From: Nitrospiraceae bacterium
GTDB taxonomy: Bacteria; Nitrospirota; Nitrospiria; Nitrospirales; Nitrospiraceae
Assembly: GCA_919902665.1 (NCBI GenBank)
Contig: CAKKRK010000067.1
Coordinates: forward strand, 1 to 43,308
Length of the DNA: 43,308 bases
Direction: 5' to 3'
Positions 23,995-32,931 of this stretch are shown piece after piece; the first letter of the stretch is position 1, and the number at the start of each line of letters is the position of its first letter. The position numbers and the translations under genes are program-made. The notes beneath the pieces are model-generated. The model had not been told where the DNA came from. It worked only from the letters and a program-made list of their open reading frames with translations, and searched no databases.

Positions 23995-25686
23995 ATGCGA
24001 ATGAGTGACAAGCTTCCAGCATTATTCCAATCCACGGTCAATCCGGCTCTTGATGCGCTGACTCAGGCTCAGGCTATTGATCGCCTCTGGGCGAAAGACC
24101 ATCGAGTCTGGAAGCAGGACCCCAAGGAGATCGTCGACCGGTTGGGGTGGCTGACGTTGCAGGATCAGATGCCGCAAGAGGTCGGACAACTACGGAATTG
24201 TGTGTCCATGGCCAAGGAGATGAAGGGCAAAGATGTGGTGCTCCTGGGTATGGGTGGCAGCAGTCTTGGGCCTGAGGTGTTCCGCACAGTGTTTGGCGCG
24301 CAGAAAGGGGCTCCGCGTCTGTGGGTATTGGACTCAACTGTTCCGGGGTGGGTGCGGCAGGTGACTGCTGCTATTTTCCCATCTCGCACGCTCTTTCTCG
24401 TGGCCAGCAAATCCGGTGGAACGATTGAAGTCATGTCACTCTTCGCCCACTTTTGGAAGCTCGTGACGAAGGCCAAGGGGAATCATGGCGGACGACAGTT
24501 TGTCGCGATTACCGACCCAGGGACCGGCTTAGAAAAGATGGCGCAGGACTATGGATTTGGACAGATTTTCAGCAACCCAGCCGACATCGGTGGGCGCTAC
24601 TCAGTACTCTCTCTCTTTGGTCTGGTACCTGCGGCACTCCTGGGACTCGATATCACGCGGCTGTTGGACCGGGCCGCCGGCATGGCGGAACGATGCCGTC
24701 AGCAGGAAGACACCAAGGCGAATCCCGGTGCCTATCTCGGTGCAGTGATGGGGAGCCTTGCCAAAACTGGACGCGATAAGGTGACGGTCATTACGTCACC
24801 GGCGCTCGCGGCGTTCGGGCTCTGGGTCGAGCAGCTTCTTGCGGAAAGTACGGGCAAAGAGGGCACAGGCCTCATCCCCATCGCACAGGAACCAGTGTTA
24901 AAGCCGAGTGCCTATGGAACCGACCGTCTCTTTGTCTATCTCAAACTCAAAGGAGAAAAGAACGCGGCGCTCGATCGGGCTGTGCAAGCGCTCGCCGAGG
25001 CCAAGCACCCAGTCCTGCAGTTTGACTTGCGCGATCGCTATGATCTCGGGGCCGAGTTTTTTCGATGGGAGTTTGCGACGGCGATCGCCGGGCATGTGCT
25101 GGGGATCCATCCCTTCGACCAACCAAATGTGCAAGAGAGCAAAGACAACACTAATCGGGTTCTGGACACGTTCCGATCGACTGGACGCCTACCTGAGCAG
25201 GTGAGTAGCCATCCCAAAGACGTCGCACAAGATCTCGCGAACCAGCTTCATCCCGGAACCTATCTTTCCGTCCTGGCGTACACCACGCCGTCACGCCTGT
25301 TTGAAACGGCGGTGCGTCGTCTTCGCCAAGCTCTGATGACGAAACATCGCGTTGCGACCACATTTGGATACGGGCCTCGATATCTTCATTCAACCGGACA
25401 GCTCCACAAAGGCGGTCCCAAGACCGGGGTCTTTCTTGAACTCGTGGACCGAATGTCGCCGGACACGACCATTCCCGGTAAACCATTTTCGTTTGGCACG
25501 TTGGCCCAGGCTCAGGCGGTCGGTGATCTGGCATCACTGCGCGCGCATGATCGTCATGCGATTCGGGTTCAATTAGGGCGTGACCAGGTCGCCACGGTGA
25601 ACGCGATCACGGCGGCACTGGCACCGGCCTCATCAGGCCGGCGACGTGGAACATTGAAGAAACGTCCCAAGCGCGCTTCCCGCTGA
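23995..25686 (+). CDS. pgi: Glucose-6-phosphate isomerase of the Tal/Pgi-type lineage
   Basis: The 563-residue protein has the sugar-isomerase (SIS) fold of phosphoglucose isomerase: 'LLGMGGSSLGPEVFR', 'LVASKSGGTIEVMSLF' and a C-terminal 'HPFDQPNVQESKDNTNRVLD', the counterpart of the PGI active-site signature. Its sequence resembles the isomerase half of bifunctional transaldolase/PGI proteins more than E. coli Pgi, and it stands alone here. It interconverts glucose-6-P and fructose-6-P. ATG 23995 has GGGAGG 9 nt upstream. The next gene, pgl, starts one nucleotide after its stop, so translation is probably coupled. Confidence 0.86.
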   Translation: MRMSDKLPALFQSTVNPALDALTQAQAIDRLWAKDHRVWKQDPKEIVDRLGWLTLQDQMPQEVGQLRNCVSMAKEMKGKDVVLLGMGGSSLGPEVFRTVFGAQKGAPRLWVLDSTVPGWVRQVTAAIFPSRTLFLVASKSGGTIEVMSLFAHFWKLVTKAKGNHGGRQFVAITDPGTGLEKMAQDYGFGQIFSNPADIGGRYSVLSLFGLVPAALLGLDITRLLDRAAGMAERCRQQEDTKANPGAYLGAVMGSLAKTGRDKVTVITSPALAAFGLWVEQLLAESTGKEGTGLIPIAQEPVLKPSAYGTDRLFVYLKLKGEKNAALDRAVQALAEAKHPVLQFDLRDRYDLGAEFFRWEFATAIAGHVLGIHPFDQPNVQESKDNTNRVLDTFRSTGRLPEQVSSHPKDVAQDLANQLHPGTYLSVLAYTTPSRLFETAVRRLRQALMTKHRVATTFGYGPRYLHSTGQLHKGGPKTGVFLELVDRMSPDTTIPGKPFSFGTLAQAQAVGDLASLRAHDRHAIRVQLGRDQVATVNAITAALAPASSGRRRGTLKKRPKRASR

Positions 25687-25687
25687 T

Positions 25688-26464
25688 ATGGCCGCCACGC
25701 CAGACATCCGCATTGCGCCGGGTACCCAGGAGTGGGGCCAGGCGGCTGCTTCCTTGATCCTTTCAGTGAGCCAACAAGCGATTCAAGCCCACGGCCGGTG
25801 CCTCATCGCCCTCTCTGGAGGGGCCACCCCGAAGACGCTCTATCACGTCCTGGCTACTCCCGAATGGGCCACGCGATTCGATTGGTCGCGTATGGTATTC
25901 CTGTTTGGTGACGAACGCTGTACGCCACCGGACCATCCAGAAAGCAATTTTCGAATGGCGCAGACGGAGCTCTTTCAACCGCTGAACATTCGACCGGAAC
26001 AGGTGTACCGCATGAAAGGCGAGAGCGACGATGCAACGGCTGCCGCTCGGGAGTACGAGGCAACAATTCGACGACTGACGAGCAGTCCGGCTCCACGGGT
26101 TCCGGTTCTGGACCTCGTGCTTCTAGGGATTGGAGACGATGGGCACACCGCCTCACTCTTTCCCGGAACCGCAGCCTTGCAGGAAGATAAGAGGATCGTC
26201 ACGGTCGGTCACGCGCCCACAGGCATCAGGTCTCGCCTCACAGTGACCCTAGGTGTCTTGAATCATGCGGCTGTGGTACTGTTCCTCGTGACGGGATCCG
26301 GTAAAGCCCAAATGGTCCGAAGGGTTCTCAACCAAGAATCTGAAGCAGATCGGTCTTTGCCAGCGGCGAGGATATTGCCCGCGTCGGGTCGACTCGTGTG
26401 GATGCTTGATCACTCAGCCGCACAACAGCTGAAGAAGACGTCATCACCTCAAGGAGAGACATGA
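25688..26464 (+). CDS. pgl: 6-phosphogluconolactonase
   Basis: The 258-residue DevB-type enzyme has the NagB-like fold with 'IALSGGATPKTLYHVL', 'FLFGDERCTPPDHPESNFRM' and 'GIGDDGHTASLFPGTAAL', which are the family's sugar-phosphate binding loops. It hydrolyses 6-phosphogluconolactone in the oxidative pentose phosphate pathway. Glucose-6-phosphate dehydrogenase is not in this window. It starts one nucleotide after pgi and overlaps glk by 4 nt (ATGA), so the cluster is a tight operon. Confidence 0.93.
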   Translation: MAATPDIRIAPGTQEWGQAAASLILSVSQQAIQAHGRCLIALSGGATPKTLYHVLATPEWATRFDWSRMVFLFGDERCTPPDHPESNFRMAQTELFQPLNIRPEQVYRMKGESDDATAAAREYEATIRRLTSSPAPRVPVLDLVLLGIGDDGHTASLFPGTAALQEDKRIVTVGHAPTGIRSRLTVTLGVLNHAAVVLFLVTGSGKAQMVRRVLNQESEADRSLPAARILPASGRLVWMLDHSAAQQLKKTSSPQGET

Positions 26465-27531
26465 TTCTTGCGGGGGACATCGGAGGAACGAAAACCAACC
26501 TAGCGCTCTATGACTGGACCACCGAGCGAGTGGAACCACTACGCGTGGAAAGCTTTCACAGCGGCGATTACACCTCCCTCGAAGACATTCTCGTGGAATT
26601 TCTCACACCGCCGGAACCGCCGATTCCATTGGATTCCGTGGGGTCCGAGGGAGGGGAGAAGATCCAGAAGGCCAGTAAGCCGGCGTCCGAACCAGTGAAG
26701 CTAACAGCCGCCTGTTTTGGAATCGCAGGACCGGTGATCGACAATCGTTGTCAAACGACGAACCTTCACTGGGTGGTAGATGGTCCAACCATCGCGAAAC
26801 AGTTCAGTATTCCTCGTGTGCAGTTGCTCAACGACTTAGAAGCCACCGCGTACGGACTTTTGTGGCTGCGAGCGGATGAGCTGGAAGTGCTGAACACAGG
26901 CAATCCTCCGAAAAAACGACAAGCTCTTGCACTGATCGCAGCCGGGACGGGGCTTGGTGAAGGGATCCTCTTCTGGGACGGCAAATCGTATCGCCCTATG
27001 CCGTCGGAAGGAGGTCATACGGACTTTGGACCAAGCAACGATCTGGAGATCGAATTGCTTCGTTATCTCAGGGGCCAATACCTCCACGTAAGCTATGAAC
27101 GGATTCTGTCCGGTCCGGGCCTCCACGCAGTCTATGAGTTTTTGCGTGACACCAAGAAGAACGAACCGACATGGTTAGCGGAAAAAATAAAAGCTGGCAA
27201 TCCCGCCGCTGAAATTGCGCAAGCCGGATTGCAGGGACAAGCCGAGATCGCCAAACAAGCGTTGGACCTCTTTACGTCCATCTATGGCGCGGAAGCCGGG
27301 AATCTGGCGCTGAAAGCGCTCTCGCTGGACGGCGTCTATGTGGGTGGTGGAATTGCGCCGAAGCTCATCAAGAAACTGCAAGACGGCACATTCATGAAAG
27401 CCTTTACGAATAAAGGTCGATATAAGAAGCTCCTCAGCAACATGCCGGTCAAAGTCATCATGAATCAGCAGACGGCTCTGCTCGGTGCCGCATCGGTGGC
27501 GGCAGCCCTCTCGCTCGCACCTACGCCATGA
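26461..27531 (+). CDS. glk: Glucokinase
   Basis: The 356-residue kinase begins with the phosphate-1 motif 'MILAGDIGGTKTNLALYDW' and carries 'CFGIAGPVIDNRCQTTNLHW', 'QLLNDLEATAYG' with the likely catalytic base Asp125, and 'GTGLGEGILFWDG'. It phosphorylates glucose with ATP. It is longer than the 321-residue E. coli enzyme; an extra stretch of about 25 residues lies near residues 55-80 ('PPEPPIPLDSVGSEGG'). It overlaps pgl and rpiA by 4 nt each. Confidence 0.92.
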   Translation: MILAGDIGGTKTNLALYDWTTERVEPLRVESFHSGDYTSLEDILVEFLTPPEPPIPLDSVGSEGGEKIQKASKPASEPVKLTAACFGIAGPVIDNRCQTTNLHWVVDGPTIAKQFSIPRVQLLNDLEATAYGLLWLRADELEVLNTGNPPKKRQALALIAAGTGLGEGILFWDGKSYRPMPSEGGHTDFGPSNDLEIELLRYLRGQYLHVSYERILSGPGLHAVYEFLRDTKKNEPTWLAEKIKAGNPAAEIAQAGLQGQAEIAKQALDLFTSIYGAEAGNLALKALSLDGVYVGGGIAPKLIKKLQDGTFMKAFTNKGRYKKLLSNMPVKVIMNQQTALLGAASVAAALSLAPTP

Positions 27532-28226
27532 CCTCAGTTGATCTCGATTACCTCAAGAAAGCGGCTGCCCTAAAAGCTAGTGAATTCGTCCGCAGCGGCA
27601 TGGTCGTCGGCCTGGGGACAGGGTCCACGGCAAAACATCTTCTGGTGGCGCTTGGCGAACAGGTCAAGGCCGGCATGAAGCTACGAGGCGTGCCGACGTC
27701 ACAAGAGACTGCCGTGCTCGCCAAGCAGGCCGGCATTCCACTGATCGACGCCGAGAATCGGTGGGAGATTGATGTCGCCATCGATGGAGCGGACCAAGTC
27801 GATCCCCATTTCAATCTGATCAAAGGCGGTGGGGGCGCGTTGTTGAAAGAAAAGATCGTGGCTGCGTCTGCAAAGCAGTTCATCGTGATGGTTGACCACA
27901 CGAAACAGGTGCCGGTGCTCGGAGGGTCCTTCCCGCTCCCTATCGAAGTGATCCCCTTTGGGTGGGGCAGTACTGCCCGGGAAATTGAAGGGCTTACCAA
28001 AAGCCGTGTGGTACTCAGAGAACGCAACGGGGCTCCGTTTAGGACCGAGGCCGGGAACCTCATCGTTGACGTGCATATCGATCGCATCAGTCAGCCGGGT
28101 GAACTAGAAGCCGCCCTCAACCTCATCCCCGGTGTCGTGGAGACGGGGCTCTTTGTCGGTCGAACCAACGTCTTGATTGTCGGTACACCTCAAGGCGTTC
28201 ACACCCTCCATGCCCCCAAGACATGA
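27528..28226 (+). CDS. rpiA: Ribose-5-phosphate isomerase A
   Basis: The 232-residue enzyme shows all RpiA motifs: 'GMVVGLGTGSTAKHLL', 'AIDGADQVDPHFNLIKGGGG' followed by 'ALLKEK', and 'VPVLGGSFPLPIEVIPFGWG'. It interconverts ribose-5-P and ribulose-5-P in the non-oxidative pentose phosphate pathway and the Calvin cycle. Its ATG overlaps the glk stop (ATGA). With pgi, pgl and glk it links glucose phosphorylation to pentose supply. The M1 aminopeptidase frame downstream remains open into its 3' end. Confidence 0.95.
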   Translation: MTSVDLDYLKKAAALKASEFVRSGMVVGLGTGSTAKHLLVALGEQVKAGMKLRGVPTSQETAVLAKQAGIPLIDAENRWEIDVAIDGADQVDPHFNLIKGGGGALLKEKIVAASAKQFIVMVDHTKQVPVLGGSFPLPIEVIPFGWGSTAREIEGLTKSRVVLRERNGAPFRTEAGNLIVDVHIDRISQPGELEAALNLIPGVVETGLFVGRTNVLIVGTPQGVHTLHAPKT

Positions 28227-28365
28227 GCCCTCGCTCAGCAGACGAGAGGTCTTACGGGCGTTCGGGCAAAAGGTCCGCTTCCTTCTCACCGCACCAATAG
28301 CGTATACACTCGTACCATCCGAATCCGCAGACGCTTCAACAACAACTAGACAACAAGGTGAAGAT

Positions 28366-30939
28366 ATGAGTGTTGATGATATTTCAGGCAGCAACGATCC
28401 CTATCGGCTCCCGCGGCACGTGATTCCGACCCGGTATGACCTGAGGCTTGAGCCGGATCTCACAACAGGACGCTTCCAGGGCCAAGCGACCATTCGCATC
28501 ACGGTCAAAACGACGACGCGGACCATTCTCTTAAATGCCGTGGATCTTGTGCTTCAGTCCGCAATGGTTGAGGGATTAAACCGAGCACCACTCAACGCGA
28601 CAATCGAATTGGAACAACAGACCCAACGGGCTAGATTGTCATTTCAGGAGGCCATCGATCCAGGCGAATGGACGCTCGCCCTGCTGTTCGAAGGAACACT
28701 GAACGATCGACTCCGCGGGTTTTATCGGAGCACCTACAAGGATGCGTCGGGGATCACGCAGACCCTTGCGGCCACGCAATTCGAAGCCACTGATGCACGG
28801 CGTGCATTTCCCTGCTGGGATGAGCCTGATTTCAAAGCTATCTTCGAGACGACATTGGTTGTCGATCCACACCTCACTGCCGTTTCGAATACGGCGGTGG
28901 TTTCTGAATTGATTGAACACAACAAGAAGGTCGTACGTTTCGCCGACAGCATCATCATGTCGACCTATCTGGTGGCCTTCATTGTGGGGCAGATCGAAGC
29001 AACGAAGCCAGTCTACGTAGACAAGACACCGCTTCGACTCTGGACGATTCCAGGAAAACAGCCACTCACGCCCTTCGGGCAGGAGATTGCCGCTGCGTCG
29101 TTGAAGTTTTTCGAAGACTATTACGGCGTCGCGTACCCAGGAGACAAGTTGGATCTTCTCGCGATCCCAGACTTTGCATCCGGGGCCATGGAAAATCTCG
29201 GGGCGATCACGTTCCGTGAGACGGCACTGCTTGTCGATCAACGGACGGGAACACACGCTGAGCTCGAACGAATTGCCGATGTCGTGGCTCATGAGAACGC
29301 CCATATGTGGTTCGGCGATTTGGTGACGATGTCCTGGTGGAATGGATTGTGGCTCAATGAAGCTTTCGCGACCTTCATGGAGATGCTCGCCGTCGACGCC
29401 TGGAAACCGGAATGGAAACGGTGGGAAACATTCAGCGTCGCCCGCGCAGCTGCGTTCTCCGTCGATGGGCTCATGAGCACCAGGCCGATTGAATTCCCGG
29501 TCCATGCCCCTAAAGACGCGGATGCGATGTTCGATATCCTGACTTACGAAAAAGGCGCATCGGTCCTCCGCATGTTAGAGCAGCATATCGGTCCGGTCGT
29601 GTTCCGCGACGGGGTCCGGCAGTATCTTCGCGCCCACGCCTACGGTAATGCGGATACCAAGGATTTGTGGACCGCCCTTGGCACGGTCGCCCGCCAGCCG
29701 GTTCCCGAGCTGATGGACGGCTGGATCTTTCAACCAGGTTTCCCCTTGGTGACGGCGGAAGTATGCGGTCAAGAATTGCAGCTCTCGCAGCAGCGCTTCA
29801 CCTATCTCATGCAACCGTCGGTGTCGGAACAACTCTGGCAGATCCCGGTTCAGATTCGCCTGGTCATCGGCGATCGGGTGGAGCATCGTCGGCTGTTGCT
29901 CACAGAGCGTGAGACGACGATCGGACTCCCAGCGGGGGTGACCTCCGTCTTTGTCAACGAGGCTGGCCATGGATTTTATCGGGTTCGTCATCATGGTGCG
30001 CTTCTGCAGCAACTACTGGATCAGGGGCTTGACCGTCTGGCTGCGATGGAACGATTCAATCTCATCAGCGACGCCTGGGCGACGACTGTGGCGGGACTGA
30101 TGCCGCTTCCCGACTATCTCCAACTCACCGCACGCTTCAAGGATGAGCGAGACAGAAATGTCTGGACGGTGTTACTCGACTCCTTTTCCTTCTTGAACAG
30201 GATTGCGACACTAGAGAATCGAGTGGCATTGGAAGCACTGGTTCGTGGTCGAGTGGGCCCGGTGGTGAAAGAACTTGGATGGGATCCGAAGCCGGGTGAA
30301 TCAGATCTTATCAGACAGCTGCGAGGGGATCTCATCGGCGCACTTGGCAAGCTTGGCAGCGACCCGGCAACACAGCAGCAAGCAGCAGAACGGTATCAGC
30401 AATATCGAAAAGACCCGTCGACCGCCGACGCGAATGTTGTGCCAGCCCTCGTCGGGATCCTGGCCCATACGGGAGACGAGGCGCGCTATGAGGAATTCTC
30501 AGAACGCTATCGCACTGCTTCCACCCCACAAGAGGAGCGACGGTATCTCTTTTCGTTGGCCGCCTTTCGACCCAAGGAACTACTCACGCGGACGCTGGCC
30601 CGGACGATCAACGGCGAAATCCGCACGCAAGATGCTCCGTTTATCGTCGGGGCGCTGATGATGAATGTGGATGGGCGAGAACAGGCCTGGGAGTTTGTGA
30701 AGGCGAACTGGGATCAAATGGATCGGCTGTTCCCCAAGCAAGGCCTCAGGCGCATGTGCGGGGGTATCGTGGGTCTGGCAACCCCGGAGCTGGAGCAAGA
30801 CGTACGCGCGTTCTTCGCTGCCCGCAAGATCGATCTAGGAGGGAAAACCCTGGAGCAATACTTCGAACAACTTCGTATTGCGGTCTCATTCCGCGAACGG
30901 GAAGGAGGTGGGCTTCAGCCCCTTGGACTAACTCGCTAG
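28366..30939 (+). CDS. M1 family aminopeptidase
   Basis: The 857-residue zinc aminopeptidase belongs to the M1 family (puromycin-sensitive/PepN type). The N-terminal domain is followed by the substrate-binding GAMEN motif (273-277), the zinc site HENAH (H309, E310, H313) and Glu332 in 'NEAFATF', exactly 18 residues after the second His, as in active enzymes. A long helical C-terminal domain (about residues 520-840) matches the ERAP1-like domain. It trims amino acids from peptide N-termini. ATG 28366 has AAGGTG about 7 nt upstream; the frame is open upstream to an ATG at 28210, where the extra residues look like a twin-arginine signal ('SRREVLRAF', then a hydrophobic segment). If that start is used, the enzyme is exported and overlaps rpiA by 17 nt. 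Confidence 0.93.
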   Translation: MSVDDISGSNDPYRLPRHVIPTRYDLRLEPDLTTGRFQGQATIRITVKTTTRTILLNAVDLVLQSAMVEGLNRAPLNATIELEQQTQRARLSFQEAIDPGEWTLALLFEGTLNDRLRGFYRSTYKDASGITQTLAATQFEATDARRAFPCWDEPDFKAIFETTLVVDPHLTAVSNTAVVSELIEHNKKVVRFADSIIMSTYLVAFIVGQIEATKPVYVDKTPLRLWTIPGKQPLTPFGQEIAAASLKFFEDYYGVAYPGDKLDLLAIPDFASGAMENLGAITFRETALLVDQRTGTHAELERIADVVAHENAHMWFGDLVTMSWWNGLWLNEAFATFMEMLAVDAWKPEWKRWETFSVARAAAFSVDGLMSTRPIEFPVHAPKDADAMFDILTYEKGASVLRMLEQHIGPVVFRDGVRQYLRAHAYGNADTKDLWTALGTVARQPVPELMDGWIFQPGFPLVTAEVCGQELQLSQQRFTYLMQPSVSEQLWQIPVQIRLVIGDRVEHRRLLLTERETTIGLPAGVTSVFVNEAGHGFYRVRHHGALLQQLLDQGLDRLAAMERFNLISDAWATTVAGLMPLPDYLQLTARFKDERDRNVWTVLLDSFSFLNRIATLENRVALEALVRGRVGPVVKELGWDPKPGESDLIRQLRGDLIGALGKLGSDPATQQQAAERYQQYRKDPSTADANVVPALVGILAHTGDEARYEEFSERYRTASTPQEERRYLFSLAAFRPKELLTRTLARTINGEIRTQDAPFIVGALMMNVDGREQAWEFVKANWDQMDRLFPKQGLRRMCGGIVGLATPELEQDVRAFFAARKIDLGGKTLEQYFEQLRIAVSFREREGGGLQPLGLTR

Positions 30940-31103
30940 ATACATACAAGGCGGACGCTCTGCAATAAATGGTGCTACATCAAATGGCTGCGATGAGAAT
31001 TCTCCTATAGGCACTGCTCCTCTCTTTCTATTAAGCCCATCATCACGGGAGGTCTCGGGTCACCCAGGTTTCATTGGAGATCCGGCCTAGTGATTTCCCC
31101 AGG

Positions 31104-31132
31104 TTGTCGGCTGCCTAGCGGCACGTTACAAT
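31104..31132 (+). promoter_or_regulatory. Candidate sigma70 promoter for the PilZ gene
   Basis: TTGTCG (4 of 6), a 17-nt spacer and TACAAT (5 of 6) lie 28 nt before the chosen start at 31160, so transcription would begin near 31139. This promoter is in the 220-nt gap after the aminopeptidase gene, which holds no other gene I can see. Confidence 0.5.
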
Positions 31133-31159
31133 ACGACGTAAGTTTTGTTGGGAAATTCG

Positions 31160-31663
31160 ATGTCTACTCTCAGTTGTCCCGCTTGCGGGGCGAGCAAAAT
31201 CCGCCTCGCGGCAAGAAAATCTCTTTCTGATGTTCTGCTGGGTGGTCTGACAATCTATCCGTTTCGATGCCAGCTCTGCGCCGATCGCTTTCGAACATTC
31301 CTTGGGCGCCGCACGCCCAATCCCCGTCGCAGCTTCGATCGCGTCGAGGTGTCCTTCCCGGTCTGGTTCAAATCCCGACGATCCTCACCCTCTTCCCGAC
31401 TAGGGTATGAGGGTGTGATAGATAATCTGTCGATTCGTGGATGCCGAATTCGTTCCACTGCTCCAATGAGGATCGGCTCGAGACTAGAATTAGAGTTCCA
31501 GCATTCAGACAATTCTTTCCCGGTGACGATTGAGGAGGCAGTTGTGCGCTCCATAGCCGATGGCGCGATTGGCCTGCGCTTCACCAAGCTTCATCGCAGC
31601 GATGAGCGGCGCATTCGTCAGCTCGTCGATGTGTGGCTGCCCGAACTTCTACACTCGGTCTAG
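31160..31663 (+). CDS. Zinc-ribbon PilZ protein (probable c-di-GMP receptor)
   Basis: The 167-residue protein has an N-terminal zinc-ribbon-like module with two Cys pairs (C6, C9, C37, C40: 'CPACG' and 'CQLC') and a C-terminal PilZ domain with both c-di-GMP-binding motifs: R-x3-R at R57-R61 ('RRSFDR') and NxSxxG at 89-94 ('NLSIRG'). The second messenger probably binds there; the zinc ribbon likely contacts a partner protein or nucleic acid. Its output is unknown. ATG 31160 is preferred over TTG 31145. It is convergent with the MBL-fold gene. Confidence 0.88.
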   Translation: MSTLSCPACGASKIRLAARKSLSDVLLGGLTIYPFRCQLCADRFRTFLGRRTPNPRRSFDRVEVSFPVWFKSRRSSPSSRLGYEGVIDNLSIRGCRIRSTAPMRIGSRLELEFQHSDNSFPVTIEEAVVRSIADGAIGLRFTKLHRSDERRIRQLVDVWLPELLHSV

Positions 31664-31772
31664 CGTGGTCCCGTCTATTCTGTTGCCATAGCCATACCTC
31701 TCAGCTGGTTCTGTTCCACCTTCCCAGTTCTTCGCTTTTACTTCGATGCGGTAATTTGCAGCACACACTTGC

Positions 31773-32819
31773 CTACTCGTCCTTCTGGACAGGAGCGAAG
31801 GGTAGGCGGGCAATGCGATGGAGCACATACAGCGACAGTATGAAGACTGTGGCCAACATGAGCAGCATCCATTTAGACCAGAATAGCTGTGGATCGACCA
31901 GGGGTGTGGTGTAGATAGACATCTCGCCATTCTGGTGTACCCGCCACGGGATGCCAGGGGCCAGATAATGGGTGACGTATCGGTATTCCGCTTCACCTCT
32001 AACAATCTTCTCAAGTTCACTGTCCAGAAGCGTCAGCCAATCACGACCGAATTTCGGAACGCCGTGCGCACCAAAAAACAGCGTGTCGGGGTTGGTGAGT
32101 TGCAACAACCGCGTACTGTTTGCCTTGTACGCCACGAGATCAGATCCCGGCGCAAAGGCAATGATTCCACCGAGATGGCGGTAAATGAAATCACCGGCAA
32201 AGACTTGATTGCGGACTTTATCGAACAGGACCGTTGACTCCGTGGCATGTCCAGGCAGGTTGAGTACGTCGAGTGTGCGACCTCCCAGATCAATGACGTC
32301 ACCATCGGCAATGATGGACGCCACTTTCAGCGAGTGCCACTCCATGTCGAGCGATTCCCATGGGCTGATGGTGAAGACTCCGCCTTTGATACTGGTGCGG
32401 ATTTCAGGACGGTCGATGAGTGTGATGCCGTCGAATGTAGCAGCGTCGTAGATGTGGTCATAATGAAAGTGCGACAGGATGAGTATGATCGGTTTGTCTG
32501 TGTATTGCTCAGCGACCTCGCGCATGGATCGAGATCCGGGAAGCCGTTCGCCGCTGCCTGCATCGAACACGATGGCCCGCGCGTCACCAACGATCAGATA
32601 GGATGTATTGTACTGGGAAGATTTCGGTTCATTGATAGCAAAGGTTTGAGTGTCAATCGCTTCAATGGCGTACCAGTCATCAATCATCGTGGAAGCTGAA
32701 CTGTAGAGCTCTCCTTGTTTCACGTTGCCGAATACGTCAACTGGCTCCACAATCCTCTCGAAGCAACCTGCAAGGCCAAGACACCCACTCACCAGGACTA
32801 TAACCAGCCAAGGTCTCAT
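31773..32819 (-). CDS. MBL-fold metallohydrolase, lipoprotein with C-terminal membrane helix
   Basis: This 348-residue protein starts with a lipoprotein signal with lipobox LAGC (Cys19), has a metallo-beta-lactamase-fold domain with the metal motif 'HFHYDH' (H117, H119, D121, H122), 'LNLPGHATESTVLF' and 'FAGDFIYRHLGG', and ends with a C-terminal hydrophobic helix ('WMLLMLATVFILSLYVLH'). It would be a hydrolase anchored to the periplasmic side of a membrane at both ends, an unusual layout. The substrate cannot be told from the sequence. ATG 32819 is chosen because it places the signal correctly; the frame is open to 32864. Confidence 0.85.
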   Translation of the reverse strand: MRPWLVIVLVSGCLGLAGCFERIVEPVDVFGNVKQGELYSSASTMIDDWYAIEAIDTQTFAINEPKSSQYNTSYLIVGDARAIVFDAGSGERLPGSRSMREVAEQYTDKPIILILSHFHYDHIYDAATFDGITLIDRPEIRTSIKGGVFTISPWESLDMEWHSLKVASIIADGDVIDLGGRTLDVLNLPGHATESTVLFDKVRNQVFAGDFIYRHLGGIIAFAPGSDLVAYKANSTRLLQLTNPDTLFFGAHGVPKFGRDWLTLLDSELEKIVRGEAEYRYVTHYLAPGIPWRVHQNGEMSIYTTPLVDPQLFWSKWMLLMLATVFILSLYVLHRIARLPFAPVQKDE

Positions 32820-32931
32820 AGAAGAATCTACAAGGTAACAAGGTAATTGATCTTGGTTATACAACAGCTGAGGAGGCGTATCACGTGGACCGATTGCAGG
32901 AAATCACGCGCAGTGTTGTCTCTCCCCTCTG

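Noticed and set aside
27548..28087. Open frame of 179 codons opposite rpiA
   Set aside because: It is complementary to conserved RpiA motifs and has a composition typical of an antisense shadow.
28639..29505. Open frame of 288 codons opposite the M1 aminopeptidase
   Set aside because: It is antisense to the conserved catalytic part of a well-supported gene and shows no domain of its own.
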